From Elusimicrobia bacterium GWB2_63_22 (GTDB lineage: Bacteria; Elusimicrobiota; Elusimicrobia; Elusimicrobiales; UBA9959), in the NCBI GenBank assembly GCA_001799735.1, contig MGUA01000031.1, positions 11,142 to 48,877 on the forward strand: a DNA stretch of 37,736 nucleotides. Reading direction: 5' to 3'. Made by a program: the position numbers and the translations under genes. Numbering within the stretch: position 1 is the stretch's first letter; every line of letters starts with the position of its first letter. The notes under the pieces are model-generated. The model did not search any database. It was not told where the DNA came from and saw only the letters and a program-made list of their open reading frames with translations. Positions 8,932 to 16,521 of this stretch are shown here, one piece after another.

Positions 8932-10149
8932 TTACCTGTTCATCTCGGCGATCTTCTTGTCGGTGTTTTCCTGCATGCGCCGCACCGCGGTATCCACGTC
9001 CATTTTTTTGGTGGCGGCCAGGCCCAGGTAGTTGCGGGCGGAATCCCAGACGGCGCGCATCTCGGTGACCATCGGCATGGGCCGGCCTTTCAGGATCTGC
9101 TCCAGCGAGACCCTTGATATCTCGTCGGAAGTGATCTCCTTGGCGGAGCCGGCCTCCTTAAGGGCAGGCAGGCGGGTCAGCTCGCGATACTGGCGCACCT
9201 GGTTCTCCTTCGAGGTGTAAAACTCTATCAAGCGCTTCAACAGCGCGATCTTTTCGGGTTTAACCCCGGTGCTGAGCATGAAGTATTTTCCGCTCACCAT
9301 AGGGGAGGGCCAGCGGCCGGTTTTGGAAAGCATAGGGATCACCGCGATCCCGAAATCTTTCCCGAAATGCTTCTGGTAGCCGGAGATGGCCCAGTCGCCG
9401 TTGATAATGAAGGCGGCCTTGTTCTCCTTGAACAGGGAATCCATGCAGTTATAGTCGCATTCCATCGGCACGTATTTCTTCTCGTACTTCAGGTCCAGGT
9501 AGAAATTCACCGTGTCACGCATCGCCTGCGTGTCGAGCGTGGGCTTCTTGCCTTCCATCGGCCAGCCGCCGAAGGCGCCCAGCCACGGCATCATCCAGAA
9601 AGGCTCGCCCATGTCAAAGGCGATGCAGCGGTCCAGCTTGTATTTTTTCGCCGCCCCGGCGCAGAAAGCGAAGAGTTCGTCGGTGGTCCTGGGGGCCGTC
9701 TTGATGAATTTCTTGTTGTAGAACATTATCAGGTGGTTGCCGTTGGAAACCGGCACGCCCCAGATATGCCCGTCGAGCGAGATGGCGTCCACCACGGGGG
9801 CATTGAACCTGCTGAAATCGAACATCCCTTCCAGCGGGACTATGAAGCCGGAAACGGCGTAGAGCCCGGCGGTGTCGGAGGGGCCGAGCAGCAGGTCGGG
9901 GGGAACGCCGGCGAGAGAGGCGGCCTGGAACTGCTGGCGCAGGTCCTCGGGCTGGTAATGGGTGCGGGTTATCTCTACCCCGGCGTTCTCGGGCAGGCGC
10001 TTGAAGGCTTCAAGGACGGAATCTATGTAGGGGGCGACCTGGGCGTCTTCCTGCTCCCAGAGCACGATGGTTCGGGAATCGTCGGCGGCGGGGCGGGCGC
10101 AGGCGGCCAGGGCCGCCAGCAGAACCGGGAAAAGTCGAGTTAGTTTCAC
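8932..10149 (-). CDS. sugar ABC importer solute-binding lipoprotein (family 1, MalE-like)
   Basis: This 405-residue periplasmic binding protein has a lipobox, LAALAAC (Cys about residue 17), after a short basic and hydrophobic signal, so it is a lipid-anchored lipoprotein. The body shows family-1 features: TIVLWEQ near the mature N-terminus, KKYKLD, and a C-terminal region with AAFIINGDWAISGY. The start is GTG at 10149, preceded by GGGG. The stop is four bases before the MalF-type gene. The ligand is probably an oligosaccharide or glycerol-phosphate-like compound, but no glycosidase or regulator is nearby to name it. Confidence 0.94.
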   Translation of the reverse strand: MKLTRLFPVLLAALAACARPAADDSRTIVLWEQEDAQVAPYIDSVLEAFKRLPENAGVEITRTHYQPEDLRQQFQAASLAGVPPDLLLGPSDTAGLYAVSGFIVPLEGMFDFSRFNAPVVDAISLDGHIWGVPVSNGNHLIMFYNKKFIKTAPRTTDELFAFCAGAAKKYKLDRCIAFDMGEPFWMMPWLGAFGGWPMEGKKPTLDTQAMRDTVNFYLDLKYEKKYVPMECDYNCMDSLFKENKAAFIINGDWAISGYQKHFGKDFGIAVIPMLSKTGRWPSPMVSGKYFMLSTGVKPEKIALLKRLIEFYTSKENQVRQYRELTRLPALKEAGSAKEITSDEISRVSLEQILKGRPMPMVTEMRAVWDSARNYLGLAATKKMDVDTAVRRMQENTDKKIAEMNR

Positions 10150-10165
10150 CCCTGCCCCCTTTTTA

Positions 10166-10402
10166 TCAGCTTTTGGAAATATTGGTTATGGCGGCCAGCA
10201 GCGCCACCAGCACGGAAAGTTTCAGCGCCGTCCACCAGGAGATCACCCCGGCTACAGCCCCGGAGGCTACCGCGCCCGGGAAAAGCGCGGGAATGGTCCA
10301 CATCCAGAACCACTTTATCAGGAAGATGCCGAGCACGAAGATCCCGGCCAGCCACAGCACTATGGCCGGCATACCGAGGAAGAGCAGGTTGCGGAGCTTC
10401 AT
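10166..10402 (-). CDS. small membrane protein of unknown function, first gene of sugar importer operon
   Basis: This is a 78-residue protein with a basic N-terminus (MKLRN) and two to three hydrophobic segments (LLFLGMPAIVLWLAGIFVL, then a Trp-rich IKWFWMWTIPALF stretch, then SVLVALLAAITNI). It lies 16 bases upstream of the binding-lipoprotein gene on the same strand, so it is probably co-transcribed with the importer. I do not recognise a family. It could be an importer accessory or simply a leader gene. A TAGAAT box ends seven bases before its ATG and there is no Shine-Dalgarno, so the operon mRNA may be leaderless. Confidence 0.65.
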   Translation of the reverse strand: MKLRNLLFLGMPAIVLWLAGIFVLGIFLIKWFWMWTIPALFPGAVASGAVAGVISWWTALKLSVLVALLAAITNISKS

Positions 10403-10409
10403 TAAAGAA

Positions 10410-10415
10410 ATTCTA
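10410..10415 (-). promoter_or_regulatory. TANNNT -10 box, probable leaderless start of sugar importer operon
   Basis: Minus-strand TAGAAT ends seven bases before the ATG at 10402, in an AT-rich divergent intergenic gap. No ribosome-binding site is present. Confidence 0.5.
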
Positions 10416-10459
10416 ACAAATAATCCTGAATAAAACCCATAATATTGTTAAATATATAT

Positions 10460-11227
10460 ATGCGGGGAACCAAAGCCGACGAAAAACTTTTCTGGAACAG
10501 CCGGGCGCGCAGCTACCCGTTGCCCTTCGACGCGGGCACGGCCGCCAAAACACGCCGGATCCTGCGTCGGCTCGAGGGCCTGGGCGCGGAGTTCAGCGGC
10601 CGCAGGGTGCTCGACATCGGCTGCGGCACGGGCGTCTACGCCCTGCAGTTGGCGGGGCGGGCGGCCCGAACCTTCGGCATAGATTCCTCCTCCGCCATGC
10701 TCCGGGTCTTCAGGCGGGAACGGCGCTTGCGCGGCATTAAGAACTCCGGCTGCGCCGTCGCGGCCTGGGGCACGCTGCCCCGGAAACGGGTGGCCGGCCG
10801 GTTCGACGTCGCCCTGGCCTCAATGACGGCGGCGATAAAGACCGAACGGGACTTGCTGAAGATGGAAGCCGCGGCCCCGCGCTGCGTCTATATAGGCTGG
10901 GCCGGCGTCAGGCACAACGCCCTGCTGGAAGAAGTTTACGCGGCTCATGGCCTGGAATACAAGGCGCCGGAAGGCGCGCAGCGCGTGCTGGGGATACTCA
11001 AGACCCTGGGCAGGAAACCCAGGACCGTTTACATAACAGACAGCTGGAGCAAGAGCGCCTCCCCGGAGGAAACCCTCCGGGAGATCGGCGTCAGCATGAA
11101 AGTCAACGGCGTGAAACTGCAGAAGGACTGGACGGCGGCCCTGCTCAAAAAAAAAACCCGGGGGGGGAAGGTGCGCCAGCGCACCAGCATGCGCAAAGCC
11201 CTGATCACCTGGCTCCGCCCGTCCTGA
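10460..11227 (+). CDS. SAM-dependent class I methyltransferase
   Basis: This is a 255-residue protein from the ATG at 10460; an in-frame TTG at 10445 is possible but less likely. It has the Rossmann motif I VLDIGCGTGVYALQLA (about residues 50-65), the acidic residue at the end of strand 2 in FGIDSSSAM, and a post-I region VALASMTAAI, all typical of SAM binding. The C-terminal half is Lys/Arg-rich and unassigned. The substrate is unknown. The gene is monocistronic, divergent from the sugar importer and closed by a strong terminator. No Shine-Dalgarno is present and the start lies in a TA-rich run, so it may be leaderless or nearly so. Confidence 0.85.
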   Translation: MRGTKADEKLFWNSRARSYPLPFDAGTAAKTRRILRRLEGLGAEFSGRRVLDIGCGTGVYALQLAGRAARTFGIDSSSAMLRVFRRERRLRGIKNSGCAVAAWGTLPRKRVAGRFDVALASMTAAIKTERDLLKMEAAAPRCVYIGWAGVRHNALLEEVYAAHGLEYKAPEGAQRVLGILKTLGRKPRTVYITDSWSKSASPEETLREIGVSMKVNGVKLQKDWTAALLKKKTRGGKVRQRTSMRKALITWLRPS

Positions 11228-11239
11228 GATTTGCCCGCA

Positions 11240-11281
11240 AAAAAGGCCGGCCGCGCTTTAAAAGCGCGGCCGGCCTTTTTT
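11240..11281. terminator. very strong bidirectional terminator
   Basis: A 19-bp stem (11240-11258 with 11262-11280), mostly GGCCGGCCGCGC and its complement, is flanked by A and T tracts. It lies between the convergent methyltransferase and acetate kinase genes. Confidence 0.93.
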
Positions 11282-11293
11282 ACACTGTCGGGC

Positions 11294-12646
11294 TCAGCGC
11301 TGGGCCGCGTGCTGCGTATCGGCGGCGACCTTCAGCAGCGCGGGCTTCTTGACGCACTGCTTGGCGAAAGCGTCGTCGCGCAGCTTGTTGCGGTAGTCCG
11401 GGTGCTGGAAGGTATAGTCGAAGCGGGTATGGATGTCGTAGGAGCCGTTCATCAGGCCCACCACATCCTCCACGAACACGCGTTCCTCGTCGGTGGGGAT
11501 CACGAACACCTTGACCTTGGAGGTCTTGCACGAGATCTCGGTCTCGGCGTTGCGCGTCTTGGAGATGTCGTTCTTCTCCGGGTCCATTTTAATGCCCATG
11601 AACTCCAGGCCGCCGAGGGCCCCGGCGCGGGTCAGGGGGCCCATCTCGCCGACGCCGGCGGTGAACACCACCGCGTCTATGCCGCCCACTTCGGCCGCGT
11701 AGGCGCCGATGTATTTCTTTATGCGGTTGGCTTCCATGTCCAGCGCCAGCTGGGAGCGGGCGTCGCCCTGTTCGGCAGCCAGTTCCACGTCGCGGGCATC
11801 CGAGTACTTGCCGGTGATGGCCAGCTTGCCGGACTTCTTATTGAGGATGCCGTCCATCTCGCCGGGGTTGAGGCTCTCGCGGGCCATCACGTAGAGCGGG
11901 ATGGCCGGGTCATGGTCGCCGGCGCGGGTGCCCATCACCAGGCCCTCGAGGGGGGTGAAGCCCATGCTGGTGTCGTAGGAGAGGCCGTTCTTGACCGCGT
12001 TGACCGACGCGCCGTTGCCGATGTGGCAGATGACGAGGTTGGTCTTGAAGGGGTCCTTGCCCAGCAGCACGGCGGCGCGCTTGGCGGTATAGAGGAACGA
12101 GGTGCCGTGGAAGCCGTAGCGGCGGATGGCGTACTTCTCGTACCAGGCGCGGGGGAGGGCGTACATGTAGGAGGACTCCGGCATGGTCTGGTGCCAGGCG
12201 GTGTCCATGATGGCCATGTGCGGGATCTTGGGCATCAGCGCGCGGGCGGCCTCTATGCCCTGGATGTTCGGCGGGTTGTGCAGCGGGGCCAGGGAGGAGA
12301 GTTCGCGGAAAGTCTCTACGATCTTGTCGTCGATGATGGCGGATTTGACGAATTTCTCGCCGCCGTGCACCACGCGGTGGCCTACGGCGGCTATGCCGTC
12401 GAGGCTGTCTATGACGCCGTGCTCTTTGTGGGTCAGGGTGTTGATGACCAGCTGGATAGCGTCCTTATGGGTGGGGCAATCCTGGTTGACGGTCACCTTC
12501 TCGCGGCCGGGGGCCTCGATGTTGATGAACGAGGCGCCGATGCCGACGCGCTCGACCAGGCCGGAGGCCACCGTCATCTTGGCCTGCCAGTCGAAAAGCA
12601 GGTACTTCACGGAAGAGCTGCCGCAGTTGAGACAGAGTATTTTCAT
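11294..12646 (-). CDS. ackA: acetate kinase with C-terminal extension
   Basis: This cytosolic enzyme interconverts acetyl phosphate + ADP and acetate + ATP. All family motifs are visible: N-terminal LNCGSSSVKY, GHRVVHGGEKF, DTAWHQTMP, YGFHGTSF, ICHIGNGASV, MGTRAGDHDPA and FTAGVGEMGP. The protein is 450 residues against the usual 395-405. The extra part is the last 51 or so residues after EDVVGLM, a basic and polar tail with aromatic residues that I do not recognise. No pta gene adjoins it, which is unusual. An AGGGGA site precedes the ATG. The gene is monocistronic, with a terminator just downstream. Confidence 0.97.
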   Translation of the reverse strand: MKILCLNCGSSSVKYLLFDWQAKMTVASGLVERVGIGASFINIEAPGREKVTVNQDCPTHKDAIQLVINTLTHKEHGVIDSLDGIAAVGHRVVHGGEKFVKSAIIDDKIVETFRELSSLAPLHNPPNIQGIEAARALMPKIPHMAIMDTAWHQTMPESSYMYALPRAWYEKYAIRRYGFHGTSFLYTAKRAAVLLGKDPFKTNLVICHIGNGASVNAVKNGLSYDTSMGFTPLEGLVMGTRAGDHDPAIPLYVMARESLNPGEMDGILNKKSGKLAITGKYSDARDVELAAEQGDARSQLALDMEANRIKKYIGAYAAEVGGIDAVVFTAGVGEMGPLTRAGALGGLEFMGIKMDPEKNDISKTRNAETEISCKTSKVKVFVIPTDEERVFVEDVVGLMNGSYDIHTRFDYTFQHPDYRNKLRDDAFAKQCVKKPALLKVAADTQHAAQR

Positions 12647-12698
12647 TGAGGTTCCCCTTTGTGCAGGCCGCAGGTTACGCCAGGTCCTGCCGTTTTTC

Positions 12699-12704
12699 TA
12701 TAAT
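12699..12704 (+). promoter_or_regulatory. possible -10 box for the gene at 12757
   Basis: TATAAT lies in the AT-rich gap upstream of the gene, with a poor -35 candidate (TTACGC, 12675-12680). A small hairpin (12721-12726 with 12731-12736) sits just before the GGAGG ribosome-binding site. Confidence 0.4.
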
Positions 12705-12756
12705 CTTATTCTACTAAAATAAACGGACGCCCGTTTTTCGGAGGATTCATTTTTTT

Positions 12757-13149
12757 ATGAGCAACAAGCTAATGCGCATCCTGGCCCCCGCGGCGGCCCT
12801 GCTGCTGGCCGGCGGAGGCTATGTCTACCTGCGGGGCGGCATGGGCTCGCCGGAAGTGCTCAGGAAACTGTCCGGCCTGCGCGTCTCCCTGGAGCTGTAC
12901 TCCATGGAACGCCGCAGAAAGCCCGCCTCTTTCGAGGATATTATAAAGGAGGGGCAGCTGGAGGCCGCCCCGTCCCTCAAGCTGCCGGGCCACTCCGCCA
13001 CCTCTTCGGTCAGGAACGCGCCCGCCTTCGCCATCTCCGACACCGGGGGCTGGGCCTACGTAAACGCCCCGGCCTCCCCGGATTTCGGGACCATCTTCAT
13101 AGACTGCGCTCACAAGGACGAAAAAGGCAGGTTCTGGAGCGAGTTCTAG
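12757..13149 (+). CDS. small membrane-anchored or secreted protein, resembling a pseudopilin C-terminal domain
   Basis: This 130-residue protein has an N-terminal hydrophobic segment (ILAPAAALLLAGGGYVYL) that could be an anchor or signal. A region SGLRVSLELYSMERRRKPASF then resembles the helix and 'Y..d.g.yP' part of type II/IV pseudopilins, and the C-terminal GGWAYVNAP...GTIFIDC resembles their closing strands. The pilin N-terminal processing motif (Gly then Phe-Thr-Leu-hydrophobic-Glu) is absent, so it is unlikely to be a true pilin. GGAGG (12740-12744) lies 12 bases from the ATG. It stands alone, followed by a terminator. The function is unknown. Confidence 0.75.
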   Translation: MSNKLMRILAPAAALLLAGGGYVYLRGGMGSPEVLRKLSGLRVSLELYSMERRRKPASFEDIIKEGQLEAAPSLKLPGHSATSSVRNAPAFAISDTGGWAYVNAPASPDFGTIFIDCAHKDEKGRFWSEF

Positions 13150-13167
13150 GCATCCGCGCAAGGACAA

Positions 13168-13195
13168 AAAAAATCCCCGGCGGCGGGGATTTTTT
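13168..13195. terminator. bidirectional intrinsic terminator
   Basis: A stem of ATCCCCG with CGGGGAT, extended by A:T pairs (13168-13179 with 13184-13195), closes on a GCGG loop. It ends both the gene at 12757 and the long minus-strand operon. Confidence 0.9.
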
Positions 13196-13212
13196 CATTC
13201 CGGGCGCCGGCT

Positions 13213-14250
13213 TCAGGCCTGGGCTTCCTCGTACAGGCGGATCAGGAGGTTGGCCACCACGGGCACGGACATATTGTTGTTGACGTAGTCGAAAGCCATC
13301 TTGGACATGCTGTGACAGACCTGCGGGCTGGCGATAAGCCGCGCCACGGCGCGGGTGCAGTCGAGGATGTCGTTCGGCTCCACTATCATCCCGTTGCGTT
13401 CGTGAACAGTGAAGTCGCTAAGGCCGCGCAGGCGGGGGACCACGCAGGCCACGCCGGAGGCCTGGGCCTCTATCAGCGACATGGACAGGCCTTCCCGGCG
13501 GGAGGTCTTGGCGTAGATGTGCATCATGGCCATGACCTCGGGGATGTCGTTGCGCTCCCAGAGCACGTCCACCTTATGGCTGATGCCCAGGTTCCGGGCG
13601 AGCTGGCGGATGCGTTCGTCCTTCAGACCTACCACCATGAAATTGGTTTCAGGCAGGACCTCGAGCACCTCCTTGGCCATCAGCAGGAAGAGTTCCTGCT
13701 CCCGGAGGGTCTTGTCCATAGTGATGGTGCCGACCTTGTACGGGCGCTTCTGGAACATCGCCGGCTTTATCAGCATGGCGCTCTCCCAGCGGCCGATGCT
13801 GATGCAGGGCGGGACCACGAAGGTCCTGGCGCTGTCCACGCCGGCGCCCAGCAGGTCCTCCTGCACGGAATTGCAGGCGGCCACGTACTTGTGGACGTAG
13901 GGCTGCGCCGCCGCCAGCCGCTCGAAAGCCCTGGGGCTGCCGAGCTTGAGCTGCGTGACGAAAACTTTGGACGAGGCGCGCGCCTTTTTAAGGAGGAGGG
14001 GATTGAGCGAATCGGGGTTGTAGAAATGGACCACGTCCCAGCCGGCCGTCTCAAAGAAGCCGAACTTCGCCCCCAGGGTAAAAGGCTTGGCCTCGACCTT
14101 GAGCTTCTGGCATTCCGCGTAAAGGCGGGACCCGCGCGGGCAGACCACGGCGGCGTTATGCCCGAGCTTGAGGAACTTGGCTGCGGTATGGAGCGCCTGG
14201 TAGGCGACTATGTCCCATTCCGCGCTGTCGCAGACGTTAAGTATGTTCAC
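13213..14250 (-). CDS. GT4-family (group 1) glycosyltransferase
   Basis: This 345-residue GT-B fold enzyme transfers an activated sugar to a lipid or glycan acceptor. An N-terminal Rossmann half starts MNILNVCDSAEWDIVAYQAL and includes LKLGHNAAVVCPRGSRL. The C-terminal donor half carries the E-x7-E type motif in SRREGLSMSLIEAQASG (about residue 265). The start is GTG at 14250, overlapping the upstream TPR gene's TGA by four bases (GTGA). It is the last gene of the lon-DUF885-ABC-TPR minus-strand string. The acceptor and donor cannot be told. Confidence 0.9.
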   Translation of the reverse strand: MNILNVCDSAEWDIVAYQALHTAAKFLKLGHNAAVVCPRGSRLYAECQKLKVEAKPFTLGAKFGFFETAGWDVVHFYNPDSLNPLLLKKARASSKVFVTQLKLGSPRAFERLAAAQPYVHKYVAACNSVQEDLLGAGVDSARTFVVPPCISIGRWESAMLIKPAMFQKRPYKVGTITMDKTLREQELFLLMAKEVLEVLPETNFMVVGLKDERIRQLARNLGISHKVDVLWERNDIPEVMAMMHIYAKTSRREGLSMSLIEAQASGVACVVPRLRGLSDFTVHERNGMIVEPNDILDCTRAVARLIASPQVCHSMSKMAFDYVNNNMSVPVVANLLIRLYEEAQA

Positions 14251-15023
14251 TTTGTTTTCCGTGGGCCGGGGGCGCCGGCCGAAAGCGCAGCCGCCAGTTT
14301 CTGCAGTTCCCGCTCGGCGTTGCGCACATAGGCCATGTCGCGGGAAGTGGCGGCGATATCGGCGTAAATAGCCGCCGCGGCGGCGTAGCTGCCGATCTTC
14401 TTATTGAGGAAAGCCGCCTGCTGCTTCAGCATTACGGGGCAGTCCGGGTCCTTGAGCATCGGGGCTATGGCCGCCGCTACCGCCGCCGGGTCGTTGGCCT
14501 TGCTGTAGCCGATAGCCGCCAGGACGTTAAGGTATTTCCATTCGCGGGGGGAATATTCGAGCGCGTAGCGCAGCAGGTCCTGCGCCTCTTCCGTGCGGCC
14601 CATGTTGAAGGCCAGGGAGCCGGCCCCGTACAGCGCCGCCACGGTAAAATTCGGGTCTATCTCCAGCACGTGCCTGGCCCTGGTCAGGAACTCCGGGTAC
14701 CGGCCCTCCCCGTTGAGGCCGCGGTGGTCGTGGTGGCGATGTTCGCCGGGAGCCTTCGGCTTAAGCCAGTCCAGGCCGCCTTCCGCGTCGTCCTCGTCGT
14801 GAAATTCCGGGGAGCCGTAATACTGCATCAGCCGTATGAACCAGACGTCCGCGAAAAGGCGGCGGGCGCCCAGGGCCAGGGCGAACATGTCGGCCGCCGC
14901 GCCGGCGGCGGGGGTGCGTATCTCTGAAGGGGGAGGGAAAGGGCTGCGGTAGGCGGCGGCCGAAAGCGCCGAACCGGCAGCCCAGGCCAGCAGCGCGGCG
15001 GCTGGCAGCGCCAGGCGGCGCAT
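14247..15023 (-). CDS. TPR-repeat protein with signal or anchor segment
   Basis: This 258-residue protein starts at the ATG at 15023, whose A is also the last base of the upstream permease stop (TGATG). A hydrophobic N-terminus (ALPAAALLAWAAGSALSAAA) acts as signal or anchor. An acidic then His-rich insert follows (DEDDAEGG, then GEHRHHDHRG, about residues 78-105). The rest is made of TPR-like helical pairs: EFLTRARHVLEIDPNFTVAAL, and EEAQDLLRYALEYSPREWKYL. It is predicted to act outside the cytoplasmic membrane as a scaffold. Location between an ABC-2 permease and a glycosyltransferase suggests a role with exported envelope material, by inference only. Confidence 0.82.
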   Translation of the reverse strand: MRRLALPAAALLAWAAGSALSAAAYRSPFPPPSEIRTPAAGAAADMFALALGARRLFADVWFIRLMQYYGSPEFHDEDDAEGGLDWLKPKAPGEHRHHDHRGLNGEGRYPEFLTRARHVLEIDPNFTVAALYGAGSLAFNMGRTEEAQDLLRYALEYSPREWKYLNVLAAIGYSKANDPAAVAAAIAPMLKDPDCPVMLKQQAAFLNKKIGSYAAAAAIYADIAATSRDMAYVRNAERELQKLAAALSAGAPGPRKTK

Positions 15024-15787
15024 CAGAACTCCTTCCTCGAGATCAGCCATAGCGCGCCCAGGTAGGAACCCGCGGTCCAGGCCGCGGCCGACAGGAAAGC
15101 CGCGGGAGCCAGGGCGGCGGCGGCGCCGGCGGCGTCCCTGGCGTTGAAGAGCTGCAGGTTGGGAATAAGCCAGATGGCCGCCTTAAGCGCCAGCGACTTG
15201 GCCCCGGCCGACTGCTCGGCCAGGAAGCGGGTCTCCGCCGCGAAATGCCCGGCGGTCCAGAAGATCCCGGAGATGACCAGCGTGGAAACGGCCGAGGTGG
15301 AGAACAGGGAGACGAAGTAAGCGAAGGAGGTTATGACTCCCAGCTTGAGCAGGGACCCGACCAGCGCCCAAGCGTAGGCGGGCGGCACGCCGAAGCCGCG
15401 CAGCTTTAACAGCAGCAGGTGCATGAGGCCCATGACCGCCAGCATAAGGGCCGACGTCAGCAACGAGCCCGCCAGCTTGCCGGCCAGGTAAGCCCAGCGC
15501 GGCACGGGCCGGGAGAAGACCAGGTAGATGGTCTTGGTCTCGGCCTCCCTGAGCAGCACGGACGAGGCGTTGAAGAGGGCGTAGGCCAGCGCCGTCAGCT
15601 CCATCAGGGCCAGGCCGAAATCCGACAGGACCCGGGCCTCCTGGTCCACGGCCATCACGCCGGCCAGCACCGAGGCGTAGATAGCCGCGAAGGCGAAGAC
15701 GGCGAAGAGGGTGAAGAAACGGTTGCGCACGTTCTCCATGAAGGAATTGGCGGCGACGGCCCAGACTACAGGGAGAGTTTTTCTCAT
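15023..15787 (-). CDS. ABC-2 type transporter permease
   Basis: This 254-residue membrane protein has six predicted helices. The N-terminus AVAANSFMENVRNRFF is the amphipathic entry typical of ABC-2 permeases (NosY/Gld-like), followed by YASVLAGVMAVDQEARVLSDFGLALMEL. I chose the ATG at 15787 (MRKTLPV), not the earlier in-frame start, because it forms an ATGA overlap with the ATPase stop. With the adjoining ATPase it makes a two-gene transporter of the exporter class. The substrate is unknown. Confidence 0.9.
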   Translation of the reverse strand: MRKTLPVVWAVAANSFMENVRNRFFTLFAVFAFAAIYASVLAGVMAVDQEARVLSDFGLALMELTALAYALFNASSVLLREAETKTIYLVFSRPVPRWAYLAGKLAGSLLTSALMLAVMGLMHLLLLKLRGFGVPPAYAWALVGSLLKLGVITSFAYFVSLFSTSAVSTLVISGIFWTAGHFAAETRFLAEQSAGAKSLALKAAIWLIPNLQLFNARDAAGAAAALAPAAFLSAAAWTAGSYLGALWLISRKEF

Positions 15788-16521
15788 CGCACCGCCTCCA
15801 CGAAGATGGCTTCCAGGCCGCCGGGCGCGGCTTCCCATTCGGCCCTGCGGACCGTGCGCTCCAGCCTGCCGCGCACCATTATCAGGACGCGGCCGGCTAG
15901 CTTCTCCACTTCCGAAATGCTGTGGGAGGACAGGAAAATGGTGCGGCCCTCGGCGCTGATGGCGGCCAGCAGCTGGCGGATATCGTGGATGGCCAGCGGG
16001 TCCAGGCCGCTGACCGGCTCGTCGAGGATAAGCAGGTCGGGGCTGTGCAGCAGGGCCTGGGCCAGGCCGAGCCTCTGCAGCATGCCTTTGGAAAATTCCG
16101 AAACGCGCTTGCCGGCGTGGGGCTCCAGGCCGGTCTTGCGCATGGCGGCCTCCACCGCGGCGCCCAGGCCCGCTCCGGAGAGGCCCGAGAGGCGCCCGTA
16201 GTACTCGAGGGCCTGCGAGGGCCTGACCTGGGGCGGGAAATAGGGAAGTTCCGGCAGGAACCCCACCTTGGACTTGGCCTCGGAACCGGAGGGGGAATGG
16301 CCGAAAACCTTCACGCGCCCGGCGTCCGGGAACAGCAGGCCGCAGATCAGCTTCATGATGGTCGTCTTGCCCGCGCCGTTAAGGCCGAGCAGGCCGGTCA
16401 CTTCTCCGGCGGGGATCTCGAAAGAAAGGTCCTTTATGGCCGTGTGGTAGGACGCCCCTAAAAGGCGCGGTCGGCGGTACGTCTTCTCTACCCCGGCGAA
16501 AGATACGGCGTGCTGGCTCAT
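15784..16521 (-). CDS. ABC-2 type transporter ATP-binding protein
   Basis: This 245-residue stand-alone nucleotide-binding subunit has Walker A GLNGAGKTT (about residue 46), a signature-like SEFSKGMLQRLGLA, Walker B LLILDEPVSGLD and H-loop LSSHSISE. It belongs to the CcmA/NatA/NosF-like branch that pairs with ABC-2 permeases. Its ATG overlaps the TGA of the DUF885 gene (ATGA), and its own stop overlaps the permease ATG, so the subunits should be made in equal amounts. Confidence 0.95.
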   Translation of the reverse strand: MSQHAVSFAGVEKTYRRPRLLGASYHTAIKDLSFEIPAGEVTGLLGLNGAGKTTIMKLICGLLFPDAGRVKVFGHSPSGSEAKSKVGFLPELPYFPPQVRPSQALEYYGRLSGLSGAGLGAAVEAAMRKTGLEPHAGKRVSEFSKGMLQRLGLAQALLHSPDLLILDEPVSGLDPLAIHDIRQLLAAISAEGRTIFLSSHSISEVEKLAGRVLIMVRGRLERTVRRAEWEAAPGGLEAIFVEAVR

